A stretch of 64,000 nt of DNA, from the NCBI GenBank assembly GCA_030584025.1, contig CP129487.1, forward strand, positions 2,604,001 through 2,668,000, given 5' to 3'. The notes beneath the pieces were generated by a model. The model saw only the letters and a program-made list of their open reading frames with translations. It did no database searches and had not been told where the DNA came from. The DNA comes from Cyclobacteriaceae bacterium (GTDB lineage Bacteria > Bacteroidota > Bacteroidia > Cytophagales > Cyclobacteriaceae). Positions 51,241 through 60,129 of this stretch are shown here, in pieces. A program made the translations under genes and the position numbers. Numbering within the stretch: position 1 is the first letter of the stretch; every line of letters starts with the position of its first letter.

Positions 51241-51837
51241 CCATGGCATGCGGATATAACACAGTTTCAAACAGCAGACGGAAATATTTCCTATATCTAT
51301 CTGGTCATGGATAATTTTGCGCGTTACATTACCTCATGGCGTGTGTCGGACAAGATTTATGCTAAAGTGAGAATTGAAACATTTGAAGAGACTATCATTA
51401 ACGCTGGAATAAAACCGAATCAAGAAGAAATAACCGAATTGATTGTTGATGGTGGTTCGGAGAACAAAAATAAAAAAGTAGAAACATTATTGGAAAAATA
51501 CCCCGTTGACAAATTGGTGGCCAGGAAAGACATCTTGAAATCAAACTCAGCGGTGGAATCATTAAACAAGATTATTAAATATTACTACCTCTACCCGAGA
51601 AATATCCACAACGAAGAAGAGCTTATTAAAGTCATGGAAAAAGTTGTTGTACCCGACTACAACGACAAAAGACCACACGGTTCATTATTCGGACTGACTC
51701 CGGGAGAGGCTTACGGGAGAAAGACTGTGAACTTTAGAAAAATCCGAGAACAAACGATACAAGCATACCACAAACGAGTTGCGTACAACCAGACTCATGC
51801 GTGTATGGGTTGCCTATTCGGGTGCAAAGCCAACTGA
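51235..51837 (+). pseudogene. 5'-truncated DDE transposase (integrase core)
   Basis: The 200-residue remnant contains the integrase core. Catalytic residues are visible as Asp7 in WHADITQF, Asp72 in VDGGSENKN and Glu108 in SNSAVESL, with exactly 35 residues between the second Asp and the Glu (DD35E), fitting the IS3/IS481 superfamily. The upstream helix-turn-helix part is missing and the first codons lie in the repeat fragment 51210-51240, so the element was probably broken by recombination there. The C-terminus carries CMGCLFGCKAN. No intact terminal inverted repeats were seen. Confidence 0.75.
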
Positions 51838-51897
51838 CAGGGACATTGGACTCTTAAAATTTATCGAGACGACTTTCAAACTGTGCACAAATTAGCT

Positions 51898-52197
51898 ATC
51901 ATTGAGTTATGGCTGACGTGTTTCTTATAAGAAAAATATTGTGTTGTAAGACCTTGTGAAATGACAACAACTAAATCGCACACACATTGCTTGGCCGCAC
52001 ATACAACCCACATCCAAAGCCAGTCAAAGAGTGTGCTCAGTGCAGTGTAAGTTGATAAAGTGGCAATGAAAAAAGCCCCACCGCACTTCTACTAATAAAG
52101 TTTGGTGTAAATTATCGGGTGACTGGAATGCAGGCTACGAATGAAGTGAGGAGAATGACCCTACGTCTGGCAACAAAATGTTTGCGCAATGGTGGGG
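51898..52197. repeat. Direct repeat, right copy (with hairpin 51979-52035)
   Basis: This is similar to 49475-49775, as described there. The hairpin copy 3 arms are 51979-51995 (CACACACATTGCTTGGC) and 52019-52035 (GCCAGTCAAAGAGTGTG), with 13 of 17 positions paired, an ACA facing AGA, and one extra closing G-C pair. The loop is 23 bases, again rich in C and A and ending CATCCAAA. Together the copies bracket the hydrolase and the transposase remnant. The bases from here to 52307 hold no credible gene. Confidence 0.8.
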
Positions 52198-52307
52198 TTC
52201 GGTGTAGCTATAAGTTTATATCTTCGTTCAACGTTTGGTCACGTGGGACAGTGAAGTGTTCCAAAGTCCCACCACTGCGCAAACACAAAACGTTTTCAAA
52301 TTTAGTC

Positions 52308-53285
52308 TCAACTCCGGCTTACCTCGCCAACATGCCCACTATAATACCCAGCCAACTCCTCCACCAGTTCAGCCATGATAGTTTTAAGCTCATCGGGTGA
52401 TTCAATTTCAACTGCACTCCCGTACGTCAGCAACCAATGCGCCAGGTGACGCAGGTTATCCATCATAAACTCTACACGAAGTCTGTAACCCAGATCGGTT
52501 TGGGAAATGCTTCCGAAAATCGGGCGGCCGCCCAACGCTGCTTTATCAAACAATACGGATACGCGGATCAGGGAGCTGTTATTCTGAAATATGGTATTGA
52601 AATACTCCTGCAACGACATCAGGTTTCGGCTTTCAAATGTTTGGCTTGAACTTTCCAGGTGTTTGATCCTATCCGAACGGAAATCGCGGTAATCATTTCG
52701 CAGCCGGCACCAGCCGATCAAATGCCAGGTCATGCTGTAGTAAAAAATACCAATCGGCTCAACCTCACGCTTCGTTACCTCCTCCTTGCTATTGCTGTAA
52801 TCAATGATCAACACCTGCTTTTTAGCTAGTGCCCGCTGAATCTCGGTAAGAAAATGATCGGGGAAACCATCGCGTTCGCGATGCTCATACCGCGACCGCA
52901 AATAAATTTCAATATGTGGCTCCAAATTTTGCAGGTGATCTTTTTCGGTTTCATTCAGCACAGCCTTTACCTTCTGCAAGGCCGTATCAAATGCCTGCCG
53001 CACCGATTTATCACCCATCTTCTCTACCAGTTTACCGGCCAGCAACATGGCGCTGGCTTCATCTTGGGTAAACATAACCGGAGGCAGGTGGTAGCCATCT
53101 ACAATAAAGTAACCCTTACCCGCCTCTGAGCCAATGGGCACACCGGCTTCCATCAAGGCCTGCACATCGCGGTAAACCGTGCGCAGGCTTATTTCAAACC
53201 GATCGGCAATTTCCTGTGCCTTCACTACTTTTTTGGTTTGAAGCTGAATTAAAATAGCAGTAAGGCGATCGATTCGGTTCATCAA
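52308..53285 (-). CDS. WYL-domain HTH transcription regulator (YafY type)
   Basis: The protein has 325 residues. The N-terminal winged helix RLTAILIQLQTKKVVKAQEIADRFEISLRTVYRDVQAL is the DeoR/HTH_11 type. A WYL region follows with VEPIGIFYYSMTWHLIGWCRLRNDYRDFRSDRI (conserved aromatic-Trp-Tyr-Leu-like motif and Arg residues), ending in a C-terminal beta domain. WYL regulators bind nucleic-acid or other ligands and respond to DNA damage or metabolism. It marks the right boundary of the accessory island and ends 110 bases from the repeat. Confidence 0.88.
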   Translation of the reverse strand: MMNRIDRLTAILIQLQTKKVVKAQEIADRFEISLRTVYRDVQALMEAGVPIGSEAGKGYFIVDGYHLPPVMFTQDEASAMLLAGKLVEKMGDKSVRQAFDTALQKVKAVLNETEKDHLQNLEPHIEIYLRSRYEHRERDGFPDHFLTEIQRALAKKQVLIIDYSNSKEEVTKREVEPIGIFYYSMTWHLIGWCRLRNDYRDFRSDRIKHLESSSQTFESRNLMSLQEYFNTIFQNNSSLIRVSVLFDKAALGGRPIFGSISQTDLGYRLRVEFMMDNLRHLAHWLLTYGSAVEIESPDELKTIMAELVEELAGYYSGHVGEVSRS

Positions 53286-53307
53286 TTGGGATTAATACAA
53301 AATAATG

Positions 53308-53380
53308 AGCGGGAAACGGGGCTCGAACCCGCGACCTTCGGCTTGGGAAGCCAACGCTCTACCAGCTGAGCTACTCCCGC
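53308..53380 (-). tRNA. tRNA-Gly (CCC)
   Basis: On the minus strand the acceptor stem GCGGGAG pairs with TTCCCGC, with one G-U pair. The D arm contains AGCTGGTA. The anticodon stem TTGGC/GCCGA encloses loop TTCCCAA, giving anticodon CCC. The T arm is GCGGGTTCGAGCCCCG. The discriminator is U, as expected for bacterial tRNA-Gly, and CCA is not encoded. Confidence 0.93.
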
Positions 53381-53431
53381 GAATAGTTATGAAAATTATG
53401 GATATTTATCCTCCCGTTAAACAACTCGTCA

Positions 53432-54232
53432 ATGAAATTTTTCCCTATTTCTTCCCTTGAGCTTTTTATACTGCTAAGTTTCGTTTCCTGCATAAATCAA
53501 AGAACTGCTTTAGTGTGGTCAGATGAATTTGATTACACTGGAATACCTGATACCACCAAATGGAATTACGACCTGGGGGATGGCTGCCCGAATGTTTGCG
53601 ATTGGGGAAATAATGAACTTCAGTACTACACCAATGATTCAAAAAATGTGCGGGTTGAGAACGGAGTACTGATTATTGAAGCACACAACGATTCACTGGG
53701 GGGCAAAACGTATACTTCCACGCGGATTGTTTCGAAAAACAAAGGCGATTGGTTGTACGGACGCATTGAAGTAAAAGCAAAACTACCACGTGGTAAAGGC
53801 ACCTGGCCCGCCATCTGGATGCTCTCCACCGATTGGTCGTACGGAGGTTGGCCAGCTTCAGGCGAAATTGATATTATGGAGCACGTTGGATTTGATCCGG
53901 GTATGATTCACGGAACCATACATACGGAAAAATATAACCATCACAAACGCACGCAAAAAGAAGGCATAATTTCCATTGCCGATTGCCAGGATGCATTTCA
54001 TGTATACGCCATCGATTGGCGCGAAAACAAAATTGACTTTTTTGTGGATGACACCTTATACCACAGCGTGACGCGCGATGAAAACGAGGACTATATTGGC
54101 TGGCCGTTCGACAAGCGTTTTCACCTGATTATGAATATTGCTGTGGGTGGCAACTGGGGCGGCATGCAAGGCGTAGATGATTCCATCTGGCCACAGCGCA
54201 TGGAAGTCGATTACGTTCGTGTTTACCGGTAA
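53432..54232 (+). CDS. GH16 family beta-glucanase, lipoprotein
   Basis: The protein has 266 residues. The signal peptide ends at Cys20 in SFVSC, consistent with a lipoprotein. The GH16 active site EIDIMEH has the nucleophile Glu145 and acid/base Glu150. WPAIWMLSTDW, KFSTRIVSKNKGDWLYGRIEV-like and FHVYAIDW are other conserved segments. It would hydrolyse beta-1,3 or mixed-linkage glucans (laminarinase type). Three bases separate its stop from the convergent gene. No sugar-utilisation (SusCD-type) genes are nearby. Confidence 0.9.
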   Translation: MKFFPISSLELFILLSFVSCINQRTALVWSDEFDYTGIPDTTKWNYDLGDGCPNVCDWGNNELQYYTNDSKNVRVENGVLIIEAHNDSLGGKTYTSTRIVSKNKGDWLYGRIEVKAKLPRGKGTWPAIWMLSTDWSYGGWPASGEIDIMEHVGFDPGMIHGTIHTEKYNHHKRTQKEGIISIADCQDAFHVYAIDWRENKIDFFVDDTLYHSVTRDENEDYIGWPFDKRFHLIMNIAVGGNWGGMQGVDDSIWPQRMEVDYVRVYR

Positions 54233-54234
54233 GG

Positions 54235-54828
54235 TTAGGCGCTTCTTAATTCGGTAATGCGATTGCGGTAATCCTGTAATTCGCGATAGAGCTTCACTTC
54301 CTTTTCTACCGTATTGCGTTTGTAGGTTTCAAACTCCCCACTCACCTCGTTGTACAAATCACGTGACTCGCGTGCGGCCCGCAGCGCTAATCGAAGAGAA
54401 AAAAACAACATACCCATTACTACCAGTAAACCCGCTGTAATGGCTACCACGATCCAAATGAAACTGCCTTTTGGAACATCCCATCCCAAAAATGCAATAT
54501 GCGAACCCGCAAAGGCCATCTCTTCTACCGAAGAATCCTTTTCCTTAATTGTATTTTTTAGTGATGCCACCTCACCCTCTACGGAAGAGATTTTTTGCTG
54601 CGCCACGGCCAACGCTTCATCTTTCGACTTCAGTGTATCCTGAACTGCCTTCCAGAAATTTTCAACCTGGTACGCCCGCACCATGCGGAATGGATCAATA
54701 AACTCTGCATTGTCGCGTATTCCTTGAAACTGTTGCTGTAACGTAGGCTGCTGTTCTTCTGGATTCGTGGCCCATGTAGCTGTAGTAGTCATACCCAAAA
54801 GAATCAAAAAGGCAATTACTCTGTTCAT
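54235..54828 (-). CDS. Exported coiled-coil protein with internal membrane helix
   Basis: The protein has 197 residues with a signal peptide (MNRVIAFLILLGMTTTATWA). A coiled coil (about 62-100, LKSKDEALAVAQQKISSVEGEVASL) precedes a membrane helix (about 121-145, FIWIVVAITAGLLVVMGMLFFSL) and a basic cytoplasmic coil. The plan has a periplasmic coil linked to the cytoplasm. I know no named domain for it. It is convergent with GH16. Confidence 0.7.
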   Translation of the reverse strand: MNRVIAFLILLGMTTTATWATNPEEQQPTLQQQFQGIRDNAEFIDPFRMVRAYQVENFWKAVQDTLKSKDEALAVAQQKISSVEGEVASLKNTIKEKDSSVEEMAFAGSHIAFLGWDVPKGSFIWIVVAITAGLLVVMGMLFFSLRLALRAARESRDLYNEVSGEFETYKRNTVEKEVKLYRELQDYRNRITELRSA

Positions 54829-54972
54829 ATCGACCGGCTTTATCAGGTGAACGCTAAAAGTAAATCCTGTGACTCTACCAGTAAATAGTACTTATTTGAA
54901 TCCCCGATTTTTCCGCTAAAGGCAATGTTAGCCACGATAAGTTGTTGATCACAGCTCAAACACGCACACTAC

Positions 54973-57423
54973 TTAGTTCCGCGAAAGACTTTTCTTTAGT
55001 GTCAGGTAATCGATGAAATAGGTAAGCCTGAGGGAGATGCTGTTCACCTGTGGCGACCGTGACACATCACGCACATTGGTAAAATAATCGGGATCGGTAT
55101 CGTTGGTGAAGGTGTGGATCGCATCTTTCCATACAAAATTCAAAAACGAACCTGGAGCGATCTGAAAGAAATAAACCAGGTCTACATTCATAGCATTGAA
55201 GTTGGCATCGTGCGCTGGGCGTCCATCCTCATCAATGCCCATGTAATCCGTATCATTTAATTCACCGGTTGAACCTAAACTGAAAAATTCTTCATACTTC
55301 ACTTTCGACCAATAATGACGAACGCGAAGTGTTAACCCCATCTTATTATTAAAGGTGTAATTCAATCCCACAATGTTACTGGCAATCACCATATCGCGCG
55401 TACCGAAAATAATATCCGAAAGATTATCCGATTCATCATATAATTTTGTGGCGAAGCCTCTACCGTTGCCACGCTCATAATTAATTTCCGTATTGAACGA
55501 AAGCTTGTTGCTAGCGCGGTACCGGAAGTAAACACCCCACCACCGAAACGTTTGATCCCAATCGGGTCTGTACCACTGACCGGTATAACCATTTACCTGT
55601 AATGGCTTCCGACTATCACTCTCTACCCAAAAATTAAAATTGAAATTTGCCGGAAGGATCACATACCTACCCTGAACACGCGGCTCAAAATAATCGTGCG
55701 ATGTTATCGGTCGACCTCCGATGTTAAAGCCGGCCCACCAAAAGTTTTTAAACTGTGCATTGATGTTTACATGCGATTGAAATGACGTGAAGGTGTTTGG
55801 CTCATACAGATGCTCATGAAATAGATTTAAGGTGGTGCGCATGGTGTTGATAATGCCTTTCGGCTTGAGAATACTGTACCGCAACCAGCCATAGTGTGAT
55901 ATTTCGTTTGGTGCCTGCAAATAACCCAGGTCGTTGATATTATAATTGTCGCTCTCTACATTTCGACCCAAACCGTATTGCCATACACCGCTGATTTTGG
56001 CGAGCTCAACAAAATACTTGTACCCAACATCCGTACTTTCACCCGGTTGCATAATCGCGTTTACAGCCGCATATGTACTCGCCTGATACGTGTTTGTTTT
56101 ATTGCGAAGGCTTACGCGCAACGCAGTTACGTTGGCATCACGTCCGCCATCTCCACGTATTACACTGGTATTTGTAAAATTGATGTTGGAATTGTTCTTC
56201 AGGTTCTGATCAACCACCAGTACATTAAAATTAGTTAACGGATCAACTTGTTGTTCGCGTACTTCACCCGATTCCAGATTCCGGATTGTAGCATGTGTGC
56301 GGTTGGTGATCGCGTTGAAGAAGCCAAGGCCAAGTCCCTTTTTATTCCTTCCGGATATTTTTGTCGCGTTGATGAGGTTGGCAGCCGTTGGTGCGCTTAC
56401 TACTTCCTCAGCTTCGGCATCATACTCAACCGAACCAAAGGTTTGGCCAATGCGCCTTGAGTAAAAGAGATTGGATTTACTGAACAACTCCGTGCCTTCT
56501 GTAAAAAACTGGCGATTTTCATTATACATCACTTCAAATGCAGAAATGTTGTACACAATGTTATCCGACTGCACCTGGCTGAAATCAGGAATCAGGCTCA
56601 TGTCGAGCGTATAACTTTCATTCAAGCCGTATTTTAAATCCATCCCTCCGGCAAATGAAAACTTACCGGCACCGGCATGACCATCGTGTGTATAGATTGA
56701 TGTAACGTAGGGTGAAAACGAAAGACGAAGGGGTGGTTCGATATTTTCCAGGCCCGAGAGTACTCCAAATTGATTCACCGTTCCCTGGATTCCGTTATCT
56801 ACGAGATTCCAATACGACTCTTCCTGTTTACGTTGAACCCTTCTGTAAAAATTGACACTCCAATGCTGAACTTCTTGCTTGGGAAAACGGATGGCGAAGT
56901 ACGGTATTTCAAATTCCACGATCCAGCCTTCATCATCCATCTTCATGGCACTTTTCCAAACCGCATCCCAACTGGCATCAAATTCACTTCCGGTCACCAA
57001 AAAGTCGGCCTGAACGCCCGCGGCTGTTACAAAAAAGGAAAAGGCATTGATGCCGCTGTTGTACGGATCAATCAAAAAACCAAAGGCATCCGCATTTCGG
57101 TCACCATCATCTCGCAAGCCGAACTCGCGTAATATCTTTTCCGGTTCAGGATCATACATTCGGGCGGCCACATAGATGGCCCGATCGGTATATGCCAGCA
57201 GTACCGTGGTTTTGAAATCGGATAGTTTACCATTGTCGGGTGAGAACTGAAAGAACTGAGCCTGTTCACCACCCTCCTGCCAGGCCACGTCATCTAAAAT
57301 TCCATCAATGCGTGGGGCATCCTCCACCCGCTTCGCTTTGAATTCCTTTTTATCGGTAGCCGATACAAGGAATGAAGAGCCTATCAGGCATAACACGGCA
57401 AGCAAGGCGGTCAGGTGCTTCAT
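54973..57423 (-). CDS. DUF5916 protein with CBM9-like N-terminus
   Basis: The 816-residue exported protein has a signal peptide through VSATDKK. The N-terminal part (about 25-215) is a CBM9-like sandwich: RIDGILDDVAWQEG, KTTVLLAYTDRAIYVAARMYDPEP, DAFGFLIDPYNSG. The rest is DUF5916, predicted to form a barrel-like outer membrane domain with many alternating strands and an aromatic C-terminus. This family is widespread in Bacteroidota and associated with carbohydrate or protein binding at the surface, without a firm reaction. The 127-base gap before the phosphodiesterase gene is divergent and noncoding. Confidence 0.87.
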   Translation of the reverse strand: MKHLTALLAVLCLIGSSFLVSATDKKEFKAKRVEDAPRIDGILDDVAWQEGGEQAQFFQFSPDNGKLSDFKTTVLLAYTDRAIYVAARMYDPEPEKILREFGLRDDGDRNADAFGFLIDPYNSGINAFSFFVTAAGVQADFLVTGSEFDASWDAVWKSAMKMDDEGWIVEFEIPYFAIRFPKQEVQHWSVNFYRRVQRKQEESYWNLVDNGIQGTVNQFGVLSGLENIEPPLRLSFSPYVTSIYTHDGHAGAGKFSFAGGMDLKYGLNESYTLDMSLIPDFSQVQSDNIVYNISAFEVMYNENRQFFTEGTELFSKSNLFYSRRIGQTFGSVEYDAEAEEVVSAPTAANLINATKISGRNKKGLGLGFFNAITNRTHATIRNLESGEVREQQVDPLTNFNVLVVDQNLKNNSNINFTNTSVIRGDGGRDANVTALRVSLRNKTNTYQASTYAAVNAIMQPGESTDVGYKYFVELAKISGVWQYGLGRNVESDNYNINDLGYLQAPNEISHYGWLRYSILKPKGIINTMRTTLNLFHEHLYEPNTFTSFQSHVNINAQFKNFWWAGFNIGGRPITSHDYFEPRVQGRYVILPANFNFNFWVESDSRKPLQVNGYTGQWYRPDWDQTFRWWGVYFRYRASNKLSFNTEINYERGNGRGFATKLYDESDNLSDIIFGTRDMVIASNIVGLNYTFNNKMGLTLRVRHYWSKVKYEEFFSLGSTGELNDTDYMGIDEDGRPAHDANFNAMNVDLVYFFQIAPGSFLNFVWKDAIHTFTNDTDPDYFTNVRDVSRSPQVNSISLRLTYFIDYLTLKKSLSRN

Positions 57424-57550
57424 GGGGTTTGGAAGATGTGTATAGATACTCCTTCCTGTACGCCATGGTTACGTCCGAATTGTTAAAAAATTCCCAATCT
57501 TTATGACTGGTAAGATTATCGTTACAAAAGGCAATTTTTAACAGGTTGAG

Positions 57551-58054
57551 ATGAAAGTAGGACTGCTGTCGGATACACATGGGTTTCTGGATCAATCCAT
57601 ATTCGAACACTTCAAGCATTGTGATGAAGTGTGGCATGCTGGTGATATTGGCGATGAGGATTTACTTCATGAACTAGAAGCGTTCAAACCCGTACGTGCC
57701 GTGTTCGGCAACATTGATAACCGGACACTACAGAATAACTTACCGGAAGACTTATGGTTTACCGTTGAAGGGCTTACCATCTGGATGACGCATATTGGCG
57801 GAGCTCCACCCAACTACAATCCACGTGTGAAGAAGATTCTGACAGAACGCATTCCGGACATTTTCATCTGCGGGCACTCCCATATTCTCAGGATAAAGCG
57901 CGATCCGAAATTCAATAACATGCTCTACCTGAATCCAGGTGCCTCGGGTAACCATGGCTTTCATCACATCAAAACACTAGTTCGTTTTGAGTTGAAAGAA
58001 AAGGAAATTAGAAATATGGAAGTGATTGAACTGGGTAAGCGGGGAGCACTTTAG
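57551..58054 (+). CDS. Metallophosphoesterase, YfcE type
   Basis: The protein has 167 residues. The metal-ligand motifs are in order: SDTHG (8-12), HAGDIGD, FGNIDNR, THIGG and CGHSHIL. This pattern is that of the YfcE/MJ0936 phosphodiesterases, which cleave cyclic or nucleotide phosphodiesters in the cytoplasm. The natural substrate is unknown. It overlaps the convergent lipoprotein gene by four bases. Confidence 0.9.
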   Translation: MKVGLLSDTHGFLDQSIFEHFKHCDEVWHAGDIGDEDLLHELEAFKPVRAVFGNIDNRTLQNNLPEDLWFTVEGLTIWMTHIGGAPPNYNPRVKKILTERIPDIFICGHSHILRIKRDPKFNNMLYLNPGASGNHGFHHIKTLVRFELKEKEIRNMEVIELGKRGAL

Positions 58055-58821
58055 TTTTTACCTGCAATTTCTTCTATGCTTATCGATTGAAATCCGGATT
58101 TTGTTTCCAGCAAAAGTCGACTGCTATTCATACCAATTACTTTACCCTGCAGATTAAAATAAGATTTTACCGAGCGATGCAAGGAGAAGTTCCATTCTTC
58201 ACCAATTGAAACACCTACTTTGCGCTGCTGCTCCTCCAGATTCTGCGTTTTGAAAATATCTCTGTACCGCTTATTGCCTACCCGAATTAAGCCATTTGCA
58301 TTTACATAGAAAACCGTGGCTTTTCGCTTACCAATACTGACCACTCTTCCACCATAGGCCTTTCCATTTTCCAACAAGAAAACGGGTTCGTAATTTGAAA
58401 TATTTTCTTTCGATTTTACAGCAGATCGGGCCAGTGCATCCAAATACCCTTCACTCATGCTCATCTGGTGAGCCGAGTCAAGTTCAATGACATCAGCCAC
58501 CAGAATAATTTCTGTTTTAGCAAATGGAAACACATAGGTTGACTTCCGATCCAGTGTAATGTTATCAAATACCTGATTAGGCTTTAACGGATACGATAAA
58601 TACATATGACGTTTGGCATCGTTGAGCATAGCATCCTTCTTCATGCCTCCGAGACCAAGAAAATAATTTGCCTTGCTATACCCTACTGCCACATCTTTAT
58701 AGTCGTAGGTAAGCCGTGGATTACTTAACCGGGAATTTGTGATCATACCCGAGTGAAAAGCGCAGGAAGAAGCCAATACTATAAGGCTCAAAAAAATGAA
58801 TACTCTGGGGACAGTGAACAT
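58051..58821 (-). CDS. Lipoprotein with DUF6567-like segment
   Basis: The protein has 256 residues. The lipobox ASSC gives Cys20. The N-terminal part (about 25-115) contains VGYSKANYFLGLGGMKKDAMLNDAKRHM, matching DUF6567 (compare the gene at 45989). The second half (about 150-250), rich in strands such as GGRVVSIGKRKATVFYVNANG and KVIGMNSSRLLLET, has no recognised domain. Its role is unknown. It is 88 bases downstream of dnaN and separated by the terminator at 58858-58889. Confidence 0.72.
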   Translation of the reverse strand: MFTVPRVFIFLSLIVLASSCAFHSGMITNSRLSNPRLTYDYKDVAVGYSKANYFLGLGGMKKDAMLNDAKRHMYLSYPLKPNQVFDNITLDRKSTYVFPFAKTEIILVADVIELDSAHQMSMSEGYLDALARSAVKSKENISNYEPVFLLENGKAYGGRVVSIGKRKATVFYVNANGLIRVGNKRYRDIFKTQNLEEQQRKVGVSIGEEWNFSLHRSVKSYFNLQGKVIGMNSSRLLLETKSGFQSISIEEIAGKN

Positions 58822-58857
58822 TTCTTATCATTTTAAAATTGAACTTCAATATAACAA

Positions 58858-58889
58858 AAAGGGTCAGCTCATTCATGAACTGACCCTTT
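58858..58889 (-). terminator. Terminator of dnaN
   Basis: AAAGGGTCAG (58858-58867) and CTGACCCTTT (58880-58889) form a 10-bp stem with a 12-base loop. On the minus strand the stem is followed by TTTTTG. It lies between dnaN and the next minus-strand gene. Confidence 0.85.
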
Positions 58890-58908
58890 ATCTATTCAAA
58901 AATATTTT

Positions 58909-60033
58909 TTATACGTATTGATTTAACATGACCGGCATCACCAGCATCAGTATATCTTCGCTCTTATCCTGATCGGAAGGGAAAATTACTCCGGCTTTGT
59001 TCGGGGCTGACATGTTTAGTTTTATCTGGTCGGCATCCAAATTCGTCAACATCTCAATCAAAAACTTGGCGTTAAAACCAATTTCAATATCCTCACCTTC
59101 ATGTTCGCACGACAGGCGTTCGTTTGCTTCGTTGGAGAAGTCAAGATCTTCAGCAGAAATTTGTAATTCACTGCCGGTAATCTTCAACCGAACCTGGTGC
59201 GTAGTTTTGTTGGCGTAAATGGAAATACGCTTCAATGCACTCAAAATTTCTGAACGACCAATCGTCATCTTGATTGGATTCTGCGTTGGAATCACGTTCT
59301 CGTAATCCGGGAAACGCTCATCAATCAGGCGACAGATCATGCGAATGTTTCCAAACTTGAAAAATGCATTGGACAGGTTAAAGTCGATGTTTACCGGAGT
59401 GTTTTCACCTGGCAAGGTTGCTTTCAACAAGTTCAACGCTTTACGCGGAATGATGATGGCATTGCCATTATCGGATTTAATATCGGCTCTGCGGTAACGT
59501 ACCAACCGATGACCATCCGTTGAAACGAACGTTGCGTTTTTCTCGCCCAGGTTCACATACACACCTGTCATGGCCGGGCGCAGTTCATCGTTGCTGGTAG
59601 CGAAAATGGTATTGTTGATGGCGCGGGCCAGCACCTCCGAAGAAATTTCGGCTGAGAAATCATTGCTTACGGAAGGCACCTTCGGGAAGTCGGTGGCATT
59701 TTCACCGGAAAGTTTATACCGGCCGTTATCAGAAATAATTTCTACGCTGTAAGTCGACTCATCTATCGAAAATGTAACCGGCTGTTCGGGCAGGTTCTTC
59801 AGCGTCTCCAGCAGGATACGAGCCGGAACAGCAATGTTACCCCGCTCTTTCGACTCTACCTGCAATTCGGTGATCATCGAGGTTTGCAAATCGGAAGCGG
59901 TAACCGTAAGGCTTCCCTTATCCAACTCAAACAGGAAGTTCTCCAGGATGGGCACAACCGGGTTGGTGGTGATCACTCCGTTAATATTCGATAGCTGCTT
60001 GAGCAGGTAAGCAGAGTTGACGATGAATTTCAT
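58909..60033 (-). CDS. dnaN: DNA polymerase III beta sliding clamp
   Basis: The 374-residue protein is the ring-shaped processivity factor for chromosomal replication. Three repeated clamp domains are seen: N-terminal MKFIVNSAYLLKQLSNINGVIT, the middle LARAINNTIFATSNDELRPAMTGVYV, and the C-terminal part ending LMLVMPVMLNQYV, the family's typical tail with hydrophobic residues. The length is standard. There is no dnaA, recF or gyrB beside it, so the origin is not indicated here. A gene of the gld cluster (DUF4340) starts 1032 bases further upstream on the same strand. Confidence 0.95.
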   Translation of the reverse strand: MKFIVNSAYLLKQLSNINGVITTNPVVPILENFLFELDKGSLTVTASDLQTSMITELQVESKERGNIAVPARILLETLKNLPEQPVTFSIDESTYSVEIISDNGRYKLSGENATDFPKVPSVSNDFSAEISSEVLARAINNTIFATSNDELRPAMTGVYVNLGEKNATFVSTDGHRLVRYRRADIKSDNGNAIIIPRKALNLLKATLPGENTPVNIDFNLSNAFFKFGNIRMICRLIDERFPDYENVIPTQNPIKMTIGRSEILSALKRISIYANKTTHQVRLKITGSELQISAEDLDFSNEANERLSCEHEGEDIEIGFNAKFLIEMLTNLDADQIKLNMSAPNKAGVIFPSDQDKSEDILMLVMPVMLNQYV

Positions 60034-60129
60034 TTCGTGGTTGTTGATTTAGTATTAAAACGCGGTAAAGTTATAAAGAAAAGGCAATTTTGGAAACGCG
60101 TCAAAATTCACTTTTTACGCCAGTAAGCC

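Noticed and set aside
43963..52307. Intact integron with an integrase gene
   Set aside because: No tyrosine recombinase or integrase gene is visible in the window; only attC-like hairpins suggest cassette behaviour.
52119..52400. Plus-strand frame of 93 codons after the right direct repeat
   Set aside because: It overlaps the WYL regulator on the other strand and consists of repeat sequence.
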